From NCBI GenBank assembly GCA_017984315.1, contig JAGNZR010000004.1, positions 1 to 59,013 of the forward strand: DNA of 59,013 bases. Direction: 5' to 3'. This DNA comes from Fusobacteriaceae bacterium (lineage in GTDB: Bacteria; Fusobacteriota; Fusobacteriia; Fusobacteriales; Fusobacteriaceae). The notes below the pieces were generated by a model. It made no database searches and had not been told where the DNA came from. It saw nothing but the letters and a program-made list of their open reading frames with translations. Of the stretch, positions 33,815-44,300 are shown in pieces (within the stretch, counting starts at the first letter, position 1; every line of letters starts with the position of its first letter). Both the position numbers and the translations under genes were made by a program.

Positions 33815-35967
33815 TTTTTTGCCTCACTCTCTTGAAACTCTAATTTAATTTTTTCAACTTCATATATATTTTCATTGGTTAATGGAAACTGTTTTTTTAC
33901 TATCCCATTCCCTTTTAAGTCTAATTTAAACCTAGTCCCTTCAAATATTTTTAAAATTTCAGTCAATGTTTTCCCTGATAAATCTGGCATTATATCTTTA
34001 TTTAACATCTCAAGCTCTTTTGCAAATTTGTTATCTTCTTGAACTTTTATTTCACCGATTGATAAAAAATTAGCTATATTGCTTGACATCATATTTTTAC
34101 TACTTGTTATTCTGGCAACAACTTCTCCAAAAACTGGTGCAGCAACTGAACTTCCATATCTTCCATACACAGTATCAGATTGTGGTTTTAATATCATTAT
34201 TAAAACTGTGTATTCTGGCTTATCAATAGGAAATAACCCCATAAATGATGATAAATAATCATTTTTTAGATACCCTCCACCAGGAGCACTTAACTGTGCT
34301 GTTCCAGTTTTTCCACCTATTCTGTAACCATTTACAATGGCTTTTTTTCCAGAACCAATTACTACGTTATTCTCCATCATCACTTTTATCTTTTCTGATG
34401 TGCTCTCAGATATAACTTTTCTAACTTTTTTTGGGGTATTTCTTCTAATAACTGTCCCATCTTGATCTATAATTTTATCTACAATATATGGTTTATATAG
34501 TGTTCCACCATTAATTGCAGCTGAAAATGCTGTTATTAATTGTATAGGAGTTACTACTATCCCTTGTCCAAGAGCCATAGTATGCTTTTTTAATTTATCC
34601 CATTTTTTATATGGAGATGCATAAGGTTTTAATTCACTTGGAAAATCTACTCCTGTTCTGTCATAAAAACCAAATTTTTTAAGATACTCCTCGAATTTTT
34701 CATCACTGAAATATTCACTAATCAGTACCATACCAACGTTACTTGATTTATTTATTACATCTCCAGTATCTATAACCCCTCTTGTCCCTCTAGATGACTC
34801 CTTTATTGTATGACCAAATTTAGTGATTGTACCATCACCAACATTAAATTTAGTTGTAGGTGTTATATATTTTTCTTCAATAGCAGCTGCTACCACAAGA
34901 GGTTTAAATGTTGACCCTGGCTCGAACTGGTCCTGAAAAATTGGATTTCTTACGTCTTTTTTCTTTTGTGAAAAATATGAAGTCGCTATGATTTTTCCAT
35001 TATTAAGATTCATAATAACAGCATACGCTTCTTCTGCTTTCATGGCTAAAAACTGTTTCTCAAGCTCTGTATTTAAAATAAAATTAATCTCATTATCAAT
35101 TGTCAAAACTACATTTTTTCCATTCAATGACTTTTCTATAACCTCTTCTGAAGTTGGGAGTTTTATATCTCTAGTTTTACTGAAATTAGTTTTTATTTTT
35201 AAATATTTTTCCCTTAAATACCCCTCATAATATTTTTCTATTCCAAAATTTCCAACTTTTATTACCCCTTTTGAATCAGGAGGGTAACCGATGTTTCCTA
35301 TTAAATTAAGGTATGTATTATCTTTAAAATATTTCCTTTCCAATATTCTTTCAAAAAATATTTCATTATTTTTTAACTTATTGCTTTTTAAAATATCTGA
35401 TATAGCTATCTTATCTATCTCATCTATTTTTCTCCCTATTACTTCATAACGATTTTCTTTTAATGCAAGCTCTTCTATCTCTTTTTTCAGTGTATTTATA
35501 TTTTTTACATCTACATATTTTTTACTAATTAACTCTTCTAATACTAAATTTACAGCATTATTTTGATATACCCTAGCTGAATCTATGATTATATTATAGA
35601 CATTTATATTAAAAGCCATTTTTTTCATATTTGCATCGTAAATAGTTCCTCTTTTCCCACTTTTAACAAAATCAGAGCTCACCTGCTCCCTTTCCCTCTC
35701 TCTGTAATAATTTCCATTCACTATTTGCAGATTGATAGCTCTAGAAATTATAGCTATTATTACAAAATGTACCATGAAAGTCGCTATTTTTGTTCTTGAT
35801 GAAAAATGCGTTTTAGCTTTATTTCTTTTTATGCTTGCATAGATAAATAGCTGATAAAAAAATACAAAAATTAAAAATATAGTAAAAGAAATCCACCCTT
35901 TTGTAAAAAAAAGGATAGCTATAATTATATTCATTAATAATAAACTTAATTTAATCCAAATCCCCAC
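33811..35967 (-). CDS. class B penicillin-binding protein (transpeptidase) with PASTA domain
   Basis: 718 aa. Two hydrophobic segments near the N-terminus (about 5-45 and 62-78), then a pedestal domain and the transpeptidase: STFK (Ser352, Lys355), KSSNVG and KTGTAQ. The last 60 residues (MPDLSGKTLTEILKIFEGTRF) are one PASTA domain, as in SpoVD/PBP2x-like proteins. It cross-links septal or sidewall peptidoglycan in the periplasm and is the likely FtsI equivalent. GTG at 35967 is chosen because GGAGGA lies 6 bases upstream. First gene of the run PBP-priA-def-ftsB-like. Confidence 0.93.
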   Translation of the reverse strand: MGIWIKLSLLLMNIIIAILFFTKGWISFTIFLIFVFFYQLFIYASIKRNKAKTHFSSRTKIATFMVHFVIIAIISRAINLQIVNGNYYREREREQVSSDFVKSGKRGTIYDANMKKMAFNINVYNIIIDSARVYQNNAVNLVLEELISKKYVDVKNINTLKKEIEELALKENRYEVIGRKIDEIDKIAISDILKSNKLKNNEIFFERILERKYFKDNTYLNLIGNIGYPPDSKGVIKVGNFGIEKYYEGYLREKYLKIKTNFSKTRDIKLPTSEEVIEKSLNGKNVVLTIDNEINFILNTELEKQFLAMKAEEAYAVIMNLNNGKIIATSYFSQKKKDVRNPIFQDQFEPGSTFKPLVVAAAIEEKYITPTTKFNVGDGTITKFGHTIKESSRGTRGVIDTGDVINKSSNVGMVLISEYFSDEKFEEYLKKFGFYDRTGVDFPSELKPYASPYKKWDKLKKHTMALGQGIVVTPIQLITAFSAAINGGTLYKPYIVDKIIDQDGTVIRRNTPKKVRKVISESTSEKIKVMMENNVVIGSGKKAIVNGYRIGGKTGTAQLSAPGGGYLKNDYLSSFMGLFPIDKPEYTVLIMILKPQSDTVYGRYGSSVAAPVFGEVVARITSSKNMMSSNIANFLSIGEIKVQEDNKFAKELEMLNKDIMPDLSGKTLTEILKIFEGTRFKLDLKGNGIVKKQFPLTNENIYEVEKIKLEFQESEAKK

Positions 35968-36068
35968 TTAAAGTCCTCCAAAGCCCAATATTATACTTCA
36001 ATAATTATATCATATTTTTTCTATAAATACCTCTTTAATAATTTATGTTATATATTAGGAAAATAATG

Positions 36069-36098
36069 TTAGTCATTTTTAAATAAAAATGTTAAAAT
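36069..36098 (+). promoter_or_regulatory. possible promoter of the DEAD-box helicase gene
   Basis: TTAGTC (36069-36074), 18-base spacer, TAAAAT (36093-36098). The palindrome AATGTACATT follows at 36112-36121 in the leader. Confidence 0.4.
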
Positions 36099-36172
36099 AT
36101 GAAGAATGTAAAATGTACATTATATATATTTAATTAAATATATAAAAAATAAAAGTTAAAAATGGAGTGTCA

Positions 36173-37447
36173 GTGAAATTTAATGAATTTAATTTAAAAG
36201 AACAAATTATAAAACAAATCGAAGTAGTGGGATATAAGGAACCAACTCCGATTCAAGAAAAAACTATACCTTTTGTATTACAAGGTAAAGATGTTTTAGG
36301 ACTTGCTAAAACAGGTACTGGTAAAACAGCAGCTTTTGTCCTTCCAATTTTGCAAAAATTATTAGAAAAGCCAGCTAAAGAAAAAGGTGTGCGTGCACTT
36401 ATAGTTGCTCCAACAAGGGAACTTGCAGAGCAAATTAATAATAATATTATTCAACTCTCTAAATTAACAAATATTAAAAGTGCCACTGTTTATGGTGGAG
36501 TTTCCGCTAAAACTCAAATAGAAGCTTTAAAACGTGGCGTTGAAATTGTTGTTGGGTGCCCAGGAAGAATTTTAGACCATATTAATGAGAGGCATTTAAA
36601 ATTAGGAAAATTAGAATTTTTAGTTTTAGATGAAGCTGACCATATGCTTGATATGGGATTCTTAAAGGATATTGAAAAAATAATAGCTGTAACTCCTAAA
36701 AAGAAGCAGACATTACTTTTTTCAGCTACAATGCCTTCTGAAATAAAAAAACTCACAGAAGATGTTTTATCTAAACCTGTAATTGTTGAAATCGAATATA
36801 AAGATCCTGTAAAACTAATAGAACACTCTTTACATTATGTAGAGCACCTTGATAAAAAAGATACTCTATTTGAACTTCTTAAAAAAGATGAGATGGAATC
36901 TATTATAATTTTTATGAATAGTAAGCATAAAGCTAAGCACCTGAGTAAAATACTGGATTCTAAAGGGCATAAATCTGTAAATTTTCAAGGGAATTTATCT
37001 CAAAATCAAAGAGATGCGGCATTAGATGGTTTTAGAAAAGAGAAATTTAAAATACTTGTAGCTACTGATATTGCTGCTAGAGGATTAGATATTCCACAAG
37101 TTACTCACGTTATTAACTATGATCTGCCTAGAACTGCAGAGGCTTTTACTCATAGAAGTGGAAGAACTGGTAGAGCTAATAAAGCCGGAAAAGTTATCTC
37201 TTTTGCAACTTCTGAAGATAAAAAAGTTATGGGAGAAATTGTTAAAATAAATAAAGTTAACTTTTCTCAAGTAATTGGTAAAGAGAAACCTCTTGATAAA
37301 GAGACTCAAAAAAGAAAATTAATGGTCAAAAATGAAAATTTAGGTAAGAAAAAACAGAACGTCGCTTTAAAAAATGAAAAAATTTCTAGTGAAAAAACTC
37401 CTCAAAAAAGATTTTATAAAGCAAAAGCAAAAACAAATAACAGTTAG
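36173..37447 (+). CDS. DEAD-box ATP-dependent RNA helicase
   Basis: 424 aa. Complete DEAD-box set: FNEFNLKEQI (aromatic upstream), PTPIQ (Q motif), AKTGTGKT (motif I), PTRELAEQ (Ia), VLDEADHM (DEAD), FSATMP (SAT), IIIFMNSK, VATDIAARGLD and HRSGRTGRA (VI). The tail after residue 370 is short, basic and Lys-rich, as in RhlE/DeaD-like helicases that help ribosome assembly or mRNA decay at low temperature. GTG at 36173 is 5 bases after GGAG; the GTG at 36167 overlaps the ribosome site. Single-gene unit. Confidence 0.94.
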   Translation: MKFNEFNLKEQIIKQIEVVGYKEPTPIQEKTIPFVLQGKDVLGLAKTGTGKTAAFVLPILQKLLEKPAKEKGVRALIVAPTRELAEQINNNIIQLSKLTNIKSATVYGGVSAKTQIEALKRGVEIVVGCPGRILDHINERHLKLGKLEFLVLDEADHMLDMGFLKDIEKIIAVTPKKKQTLLFSATMPSEIKKLTEDVLSKPVIVEIEYKDPVKLIEHSLHYVEHLDKKDTLFELLKKDEMESIIIFMNSKHKAKHLSKILDSKGHKSVNFQGNLSQNQRDAALDGFRKEKFKILVATDIAARGLDIPQVTHVINYDLPRTAEAFTHRSGRTGRANKAGKVISFATSEDKKVMGEIVKINKVNFSQVIGKEKPLDKETQKRKLMVKNENLGKKKQNVALKNEKISSEKTPQKRFYKAKAKTNNS

Positions 37448-37462
37448 TTTTTTTTAAAAATA

Positions 37463-37511
37463 GAAAAGCACCAAAATTCTTTAACCAATAAGAATTTTAG
37501 TGCTTTTTTTT
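37463..37511. terminator. bidirectional terminator, helicase gene and molybdenum hydroxylase
   Basis: AAAGCAC-C-AAAATTCTT pairs with AAGAATTTT-A-GTGCTTT (one mismatch), followed by T8 and preceded by A-rich sequence; serves both convergent units. Confidence 0.88.
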
Positions 37512-37518
37512 GTTAATA

Positions 37519-40383
37519 TTATTTTATTTTTCCAAGCCCTCTTAAAATTTTCTCTCTAGTCATTGGCAGCTCCCTCATATTTAAACCTATAGCATCATAT
37601 ATAGCATTTGCTATTGCTGGCGCTGCTCCGTTTATTGAAATTTCTCCTAAAGATTTTCTTTGGCCGAACTCCTCACCAAAATCCTCTGTATATACAAATT
37701 CTGCTTTAAAATCCTCTGGAATCTCTTTTATTTTAGGCATTTTATAATCTAAAAAACTAGGATTTAGAAGTTTTCCATCCTCATCAAATTTCATCTCTTC
37801 ATAAAGAGCATATCCTATAGCTTGAAGTGTTCCACCATATATCTGTCCTTTTCCTAACGTAGGGTTTATCGGTGTTCCACAATCATGAACTGCATAATAT
37901 TTTTTTATTTTTACTTTACCTGTATTAGTATCCACTTCTACTTCAACAAAATGTGCTGCATAAGGAACTACATATTCATCAGATGTGAATACACCTTTTC
38001 CTACCATCTCTCCTTCCCCTACACCACTGATAGAGTGGAACCCTATTGTTGAATAAAGCACCTCTTTTCCAGTTTTTTTGCTTACTACTTTACCAGGATA
38101 AACCAGTTCCATATCTTGAGCTGCTTCTGATAAAAATTTTGCTGCGTATTTTTTTAGTTTTTCTCTCATATCTTGAGCCGCTTTGAGAACTGCTCCAACT
38201 GAAAACTGTGTTCCTGAAGAAGCATAACTACCAACATCATAAGGTGTTGTATCTGTATCTGCACTTACATATGCTATATTATTCATATCTACTTTTAAAC
38301 ACTCTGCTGCTGCTTGTACCGCTACTGTATTTAAACCTTGCCCTAAATCTGTTCCACCAAATCTTAATACAAACCCTCCATCCTCTAAAAGCGTCACATT
38401 TGCATTAGCCGCATCAGTTTGTGGCAGTCCTGATTTCTGAACAATAACTGCAACCCCTTGTCCAACTTTTATGTGCGGTTCTTTAGAAGTAGTCTTATTT
38501 CCCCAGTTAATCATCTTAGCACCTTTTTCTAAGGCCTCTAATAAACCATAACTTTTCAACTCTTTAGCATGTTCAGGGTCTTTTCCAGCAAAAAAATAGT
38601 CTAATTTCATAGGCATCCCTTTTTTCATTAAATTCTTCTTTAAAAATTCAACATGATCTATCCCTAATCTATTTGCTAACTCCCTCATAGCCACATTAAT
38701 TACAAATGCTCCCTGTGTTACTCCATAACCTCTGTATGCCCCTGAAGTTGTTAAGTTTGTATATAATACTTTCATATCATATTTATAATTAGGAATATCA
38801 AAAATTGTAAATGGAGTAGAGTACATTAATCTTGAAACTGTCCAGGAGTTGTTTGCATATCCACCACCATTAGAAAGTACTTTCACTTCTCCCCCCGTAA
38901 CTGTTCCATCTTTCTTAGCTGATAGCTGAATTCCAATCTCCGCATTATGCCTTGATGTAGACATTGTGAAATTCTCTTCTCTTGTAAATCTAGAGTAGAT
39001 AGAAAGACCTGTAATCCAAGTTATATAAGCTGCAAGCTCCTCCATTGTTACGTCTTGTTTTGATCCAAATCCACCACCTATTTTCTCTTTTATTACTCTT
39101 ATTTTATTTTCTGGAATTCCAATTGTACGAGATAAAATTCTTCTTACATGCCAAGGTACTTGAGTAGATGCAATTACTACTAGTCGTCCCTCTTGCATTT
39201 TAGTAAAAACAGCATGAGTTTCCATAGGTGACGGTACAACTTTACTTGTAATATATTTTTCATTCAGTATTATATCTGCTTCTTCTCTAGCTTTTAAAAC
39301 ATCTCCAAGCTCTCCTGATGCAGAACCTATTATATTTTTTCTAGGATCCCCTCCACAAGGTACACAATATGTTATTGGTGTCTCTCTAGGATCAAGTGCA
39401 TCATACCCAGCAACTTCTCCATTTAAATAGTTTACTGCACCTCCATGGACAATTGGAGCTCCTTTTGCCATTGCATCATGCACTGTAAGTACAGGTTTTA
39501 ATACTTCATATTCAACTTTTATCAGTTTAGCTGCCTCTTCAGCAATCCATTTATTTTTAGCAACAATTGCTGCAACTCTATCACCATAATGATATATCTT
39601 TTGGCCTATTAACTGTCTATCGTATGGAGATGGTTCAGGATAACTTTGTCCTGATCTTCCATAATGGATTTTAGGAGAATTTTTATATGTTAAAATATAC
39701 TCTACTCCAGGTAGTTTTTCTGCATCTGTGGTATCTATGTCTTTTATATAAGCACTTGCATATGGACTACCTAGTATTTTCATGAAGCATGCATCATCCT
39801 CTACATAGTCCTCCACAAATGATTTTTCACCTTTTATAAGCCTTGCACCATCTATTTTACATTTAGACGACTCTATAACTCTAAATTCTGGTCTTAGTTT
39901 TTCTTCAGGATATTTTTCCCCTTTCATTAATGTTTTATATATTTTAACTACATCATGCATCTGTGCATATCCAGTGCATCTGCAATAAGTTCCAGATAAT
40001 GCATCTTTTACATCCTCTTTTGATGGGTCAGGGTTCTTTGAGAGTAAATTATTAAAAGCGTTATAAATAGCTGGTGAACAGTATCCACACTGTGTTACCC
40101 CTGCGATTAACATCGCTTCCTGCAGTTTATCCATTGCATTTTTTCCAGTAAAATAAGATGTAGTATAAATCTCTTTCCCTTCTAACTGCCCTACTACTAA
40201 TATACAAGAGTTTACTATTTTTCCATTAAGGATAATCGAACATAGTCCACAAACTCCCTCTCCATCACACCCTTCACGTAAAGAGATAATCCCATTTTCT
40301 CTTAAAAAATCTTTTGCGACCCCCATTAAATCTGTATAAAATTCCCTTTCAGCTCCATTTAATTTAAATTTCACCTTCTGCAT
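37519..40383 (-). CDS. molybdenum hydroxylase, fused 2Fe-2S and Mo-binding subunits
   Basis: 954 aa of the xanthine dehydrogenase/aldehyde oxidoreductase family. Residues 1-155 carry both 2Fe-2S clusters: CDGEGVCGLC with Cys60 (Cys39, 45, 48, 60) and QCGYC ... GTYCRCTGY (Cys99, 102, 134, 136). From residue 170 the molybdopterin part follows: GGGFGSKQDVTMEE, GAYRGYGVTQG, RFGGTDLGQGLNTV, and a C-terminal SLGEISINGAAPAIANA with the catalytic Glu. It should hydroxylate a purine, aldehyde or related substrate; which one cannot be read. The FAD domain is a separate protein encoded 12 bases upstream. No Mo-cofactor or accessory gene is in the window. Confidence 0.92.
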   Translation of the reverse strand: MQKVKFKLNGAEREFYTDLMGVAKDFLRENGIISLREGCDGEGVCGLCSIILNGKIVNSCILVVGQLEGKEIYTTSYFTGKNAMDKLQEAMLIAGVTQCGYCSPAIYNAFNNLLSKNPDPSKEDVKDALSGTYCRCTGYAQMHDVVKIYKTLMKGEKYPEEKLRPEFRVIESSKCKIDGARLIKGEKSFVEDYVEDDACFMKILGSPYASAYIKDIDTTDAEKLPGVEYILTYKNSPKIHYGRSGQSYPEPSPYDRQLIGQKIYHYGDRVAAIVAKNKWIAEEAAKLIKVEYEVLKPVLTVHDAMAKGAPIVHGGAVNYLNGEVAGYDALDPRETPITYCVPCGGDPRKNIIGSASGELGDVLKAREEADIILNEKYITSKVVPSPMETHAVFTKMQEGRLVVIASTQVPWHVRRILSRTIGIPENKIRVIKEKIGGGFGSKQDVTMEELAAYITWITGLSIYSRFTREENFTMSTSRHNAEIGIQLSAKKDGTVTGGEVKVLSNGGGYANNSWTVSRLMYSTPFTIFDIPNYKYDMKVLYTNLTTSGAYRGYGVTQGAFVINVAMRELANRLGIDHVEFLKKNLMKKGMPMKLDYFFAGKDPEHAKELKSYGLLEALEKGAKMINWGNKTTSKEPHIKVGQGVAVIVQKSGLPQTDAANANVTLLEDGGFVLRFGGTDLGQGLNTVAVQAAAECLKVDMNNIAYVSADTDTTPYDVGSYASSGTQFSVGAVLKAAQDMREKLKKYAAKFLSEAAQDMELVYPGKVVSKKTGKEVLYSTIGFHSISGVGEGEMVGKGVFTSDEYVVPYAAHFVEVEVDTNTGKVKIKKYYAVHDCGTPINPTLGKGQIYGGTLQAIGYALYEEMKFDEDGKLLNPSFLDYKMPKIKEIPEDFKAEFVYTEDFGEEFGQRKSLGEISINGAAPAIANAIYDAIGLNMRELPMTREKILRGLGKIK

Positions 40384-40395
40384 AATTTTTTCCCC

Positions 40396-41190
40396 CTATA
40401 ACCCAAAGCATTGTGCTGCCATCTCAGCTGCAGTATATTCTCTAAATTCAGCACTACCTCTAAGGATACTTGATCTAGATTTAACTTTTTCTTGCATTAT
40501 TTTCATAATAATTTCTCTAGTCAGTTCTTTACCCTCAAGTTCTTTTTCTACTTCTCTAACTCTCTTAACTTTTGCCCCCATGCCACCCACAGCTATTTTT
40601 ATATCGGTATATGTATTATGTACTTTTTTATAAGTTACTGCAACTCCAATAATTGAAAAATCACTAGATACTCTTCTGTACGACTTAGAATTATAAATTT
40701 TATCTAAGTTTTCTTTTGAGATAACCACATATTGAATTAAACATTCTATTTTTTCCTCTATATATCTCTCAACTGTAATCAATTCTTCACAGTCAAAAAG
40801 CTTAAGTTTAGCCTGCAATACCAAAAGAGTAGGTATAAAATCTCCTACTGTACTTCCAGTTCCTATATTTCCACCTATTGTTGCCATGTTTCTTATATTA
40901 TGAGTTGACATATACTCTGCAGCCATTCTTAATTGATAAGGAGCATCCTCATTTTTATATATTTCTTGAAAAGTTGCCCCAGCGCCCACAAAAATCTCTG
41001 TTTTATCATTGTTCCAATTAATTTCATGTGAAATAAGATTACTTATATCAATTAATACATTATAATCATCTTTATTTATTCTTACATTCAGTTCAGTTCC
41101 ACCAACTATATATTTACCAGTAGAACCATACTGTTTTTTTAAAGATACTGCTTCTTCAAATGATTTTGCAATAAAAAAATTTTTGTCCAT
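40396..41190 (-). CDS. FAD-binding subunit of the molybdenum hydroxylase
   Basis: 264 aa. It passes electrons from the iron-sulfur clusters to NAD or another acceptor. FAD motifs are KYIVGGTELNVRI and NMATIGGNIGTGSTVGDFIP, with a CO-dehydrogenase-flavoprotein C-terminal domain (SDFSIIGVAVTYKK, KIAVGGMGAKVKRV). The open frame extends 37 codons further upstream, but ATG 41190 follows GAGGGGG at good spacing and MDKNFFIAKSFEEAV is a normal start. Probably transcribed with the 954-aa subunit gene downstream. Confidence 0.91.
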   Translation of the reverse strand: MDKNFFIAKSFEEAVSLKKQYGSTGKYIVGGTELNVRINKDDYNVLIDISNLISHEINWNNDKTEIFVGAGATFQEIYKNEDAPYQLRMAAEYMSTHNIRNMATIGGNIGTGSTVGDFIPTLLVLQAKLKLFDCEELITVERYIEEKIECLIQYVVISKENLDKIYNSKSYRRVSSDFSIIGVAVTYKKVHNTYTDIKIAVGGMGAKVKRVREVEKELEGKELTREIIMKIMQEKVKSRSSILRGSAEFREYTAAEMAAQCFGL

Positions 41191-41328
41191 TACTATTCCC
41201 CCTCTTATAAAAAGTATATATTCTATTTTTAACTTTTTATATTCTCTATTTTTTATGTAACTATATAGTAACATACTATCTACATTATATTTAGAGAACA
41301 TATTCGTAAATTCCTTTTTTAATTTTTT

Positions 41329-41360
41329 ATAAAAAGAGAGAGTTCATAAGAACTCTCTCT
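41329..41360 (-). terminator. nifJ terminator
   Basis: Minus strand AGAGAGAGTTC (41360-41350), loop TTAT, GAACTCTCTCT (41345-41335), then TTTTTAT. Confidence 0.93.
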
Positions 41361-41377
41361 AAAACACAATCATTTAA

Positions 41378-44300
41378 TTAGTTTTTCTTTTCAGATAAGA
41401 AATCCATATTTGCTAATCTCTCATACTGTCTCCATCTTCTCATAGATTCAGCCTTGTTTAAAGCAAATAAATGTTTTGCTCTCTCTGGGTGAGATTTTTC
41501 AAGTGTAGCATATCTTACTTCACTTAATAAGTAGTCATTGTATTTATCCCAATCAGGTGCTTTACAATCTATTTGAAGAGGGTTTTTACCTTCTGCTTCT
41601 AAAGCAGGGTTGTATCTGTAGATTGGCCAGTATCCGCACTCAGTAGCTAATTTCTCCTCAGTTTGAGCATGTGCCATACCTTTCTTTAATCCATGAGAAA
41701 TACATGGTGAGTAAGCAATTATTAGAGATGGACCTTTGTGAGCTTCAGCCTCTTTTAATGCTTTTAAGTATTGAGCTTGGTTAGCTCCCATTGATACTTG
41801 TGCAACATAGATATGTCCATAAGACATTGATATAGCTCCAAGATCTTTCTTCTTCATATTCATTCCATCTGCAGCAAGTTTTGCAACTGATCCAGTTTGT
41901 GTTGATTTAGAAGCTTGTCCTCCAGTGTTAGAGTAGATCTCTGTATCTAGAACTAAGATATTAATATCTTCGTTAGAAGCTAATACGTGGTCTAATCCTC
42001 CGTAACCGATATCATAAGCCCATCCGTCTCCTCCGAACATCCATTGAGATTTCTTAACTATGTACTGTTTTAATGATAAGATATCTTTACAAGTTGCGCA
42101 TCCTTTTTCTGCTCCTGCCTCTAACATAGGAACTAATTTGTTTCTTATCTCTTTAGTTACTTCACCGTTAGTTCTGTTTTCTATCCATTGAGTCATTAAA
42201 GCTTTTGCTTCAGCTGGTGTATTTGCATCAGCTATTGCTGTTGTAAAGTATGACTCTATTCTATCTCTTAAAGTCTCTACTGCAGTATGCATTCCAAATC
42301 CAAACTCTGCGTTATCCTCAAATAATGAGTTACCCCATGATGGACCTTCTCCACAAGCATTTGTTGTATATGGAGTTGCTGGCGCAGATCCTCCGTATAT
42401 TGAAGAACATCCTGTAGCGTTAGCTATCATCATTCTATCTCCAAATAATTGAGTTATTGATTTTATGTATGGAGTCTCTCCACATCCAGCACAAGCTCCG
42501 TGGAACTCGAATAATGGTTGTGCAAATTGAGATCCTTTTACAGTTGTTTTATCCATTAAAGTATCTTTGTATGTTACTTCGTTGAACATATAGTCAGCAT
42601 TAACTGCTTCCCCTTTATCAACTGATTCGTTGATTGGTACCATTTTAATTGCTTTCTCTTTAGCTGGACATACGTTAACACATACTCCACATCCTGTACA
42701 ATCTAAAGGTGATACTTGAAGTCTGTACTCTAATCCTTCTAATCCTTTTCCAATTGCTGCTTTAGTTGCTATTTCATTTGGAGATCCAGCTTTTTCTTCA
42801 GCAGTCATTAAGAATGGTCTGATTACAGCGTGTGGGCAAACATATGAACATTGGTTACATTGGATACAGTTAGCTGTAATCCACTCTGGTACATGAGTAG
42901 CGATTCCTCTCTTCTCATATGCAGAAGTTCCGTTTTCAAATGTTCCATCTTCATACCCGTTAAATGTAGAAACTGGTAAGTCATTTCCTTTAATAGCGTT
43001 TACTGGTCTAACAATTTTATCAACGAATGTCTCTAATTTAGAAGGTGTTGGCCCACATCCACATCCGCATGATGTACAGTTATGTCCTGCAGCAGCTACC
43101 TCTTCATCTTTTAAAGTAGCCCAAGTTGGATCAACTGTAACTTCTTGTAACTCATTAGCACCTCTATCTATTGCAGCAGAGTTCATTGCTACTATTTCAG
43201 CACCTTTTTTAGCATAAGTCTTCTCAGCGAAGTCTTTCATATATTTTTGTGCATCAGCAAAAGGAATAATATCAGCAAGTTTAAAGAAAGCTGCTTGCAT
43301 GATTGTGTTAGTTCTTCCTCCAAGTCCAATCTCTCTAGCTAACTTATTAGCATCGATTACATAGAACTTAGCTCCTTTAGCTGCTAAATCTCTTTTAATG
43401 TTGTTAGGAATATGATTAACAATCTCATCTTTATTCCAGATAGTATTTAATAAGAAAGTTCCTCCATTTCTTAATCCACTTGTCATATCATATTGGTTAA
43501 CATATGCAAATGATGAACATGCTACAAAGTTAGGTGTTGTAACTAAGTAAGTAGAAGTAATTGGAGATTTACCGAATCTTAAGTGAGATCTTGTAACTCC
43601 TCCAGATTTTTTAGAGTCATAAGCAAAGTAAGCTTGCGCATACATGTCTGTCTTATCTCCGATGATTTTTATTGAGTTTTTGTTAGCTCCAACTGTTCCG
43701 TCAGCACCTAATCCGTAGAATAAACACTCTCTAACGTCAGCTTTAGTAACTACTAAATTTTCTCCAACTGGGATTGATTTGAAAGTAACGTCATCGTTGA
43801 TTCCAACAGTAAATCCGTTCATTGGGTTTTCAGAAGTTAAGTGATCAAATATAGCAACTATATTTGAAGGTGGTACGTCTTTAGATGATAATCCGTATCT
43901 TCCACCGATTATCATTGGAGCATTTTCCATTCCATAGAATAAAGCTCTTACATCAAGATATAATGGCTCTCCTAAAGATCCAGGCTCTTTTGTTCTATCT
44001 AATACAGCAATTCTTTTAACTGTTTTTGGTAATTGATCGAAGAAGTATTTAGCAGAGAATGGTCTGTATAAGTGAACAGCTAAAACTCCAACTTTTGCTC
44101 CTTTAGCGTTTAAGTACTCTACAACTTCTCTAGCTACTTCAACAACTGATCCCATTGCAATTATTACGTTCTCAGCATCTGCTGCTCCATAGTAATTAAA
44201 TGGTTTGTAATCTCTTCCAGTTACTTTAGAGATCTCTCCCATGTAGTGAGCTACAACATCAGGAACTGCATCATAGAATTTGTTTGATGCTTCTCTAGTT

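Noticed and set aside
41190..41301. Extended N-terminus of the FAD subunit
   Set aside because: The 37 upstream codons lack a ribosome site and family similarity, while a strong site precedes ATG 41190.
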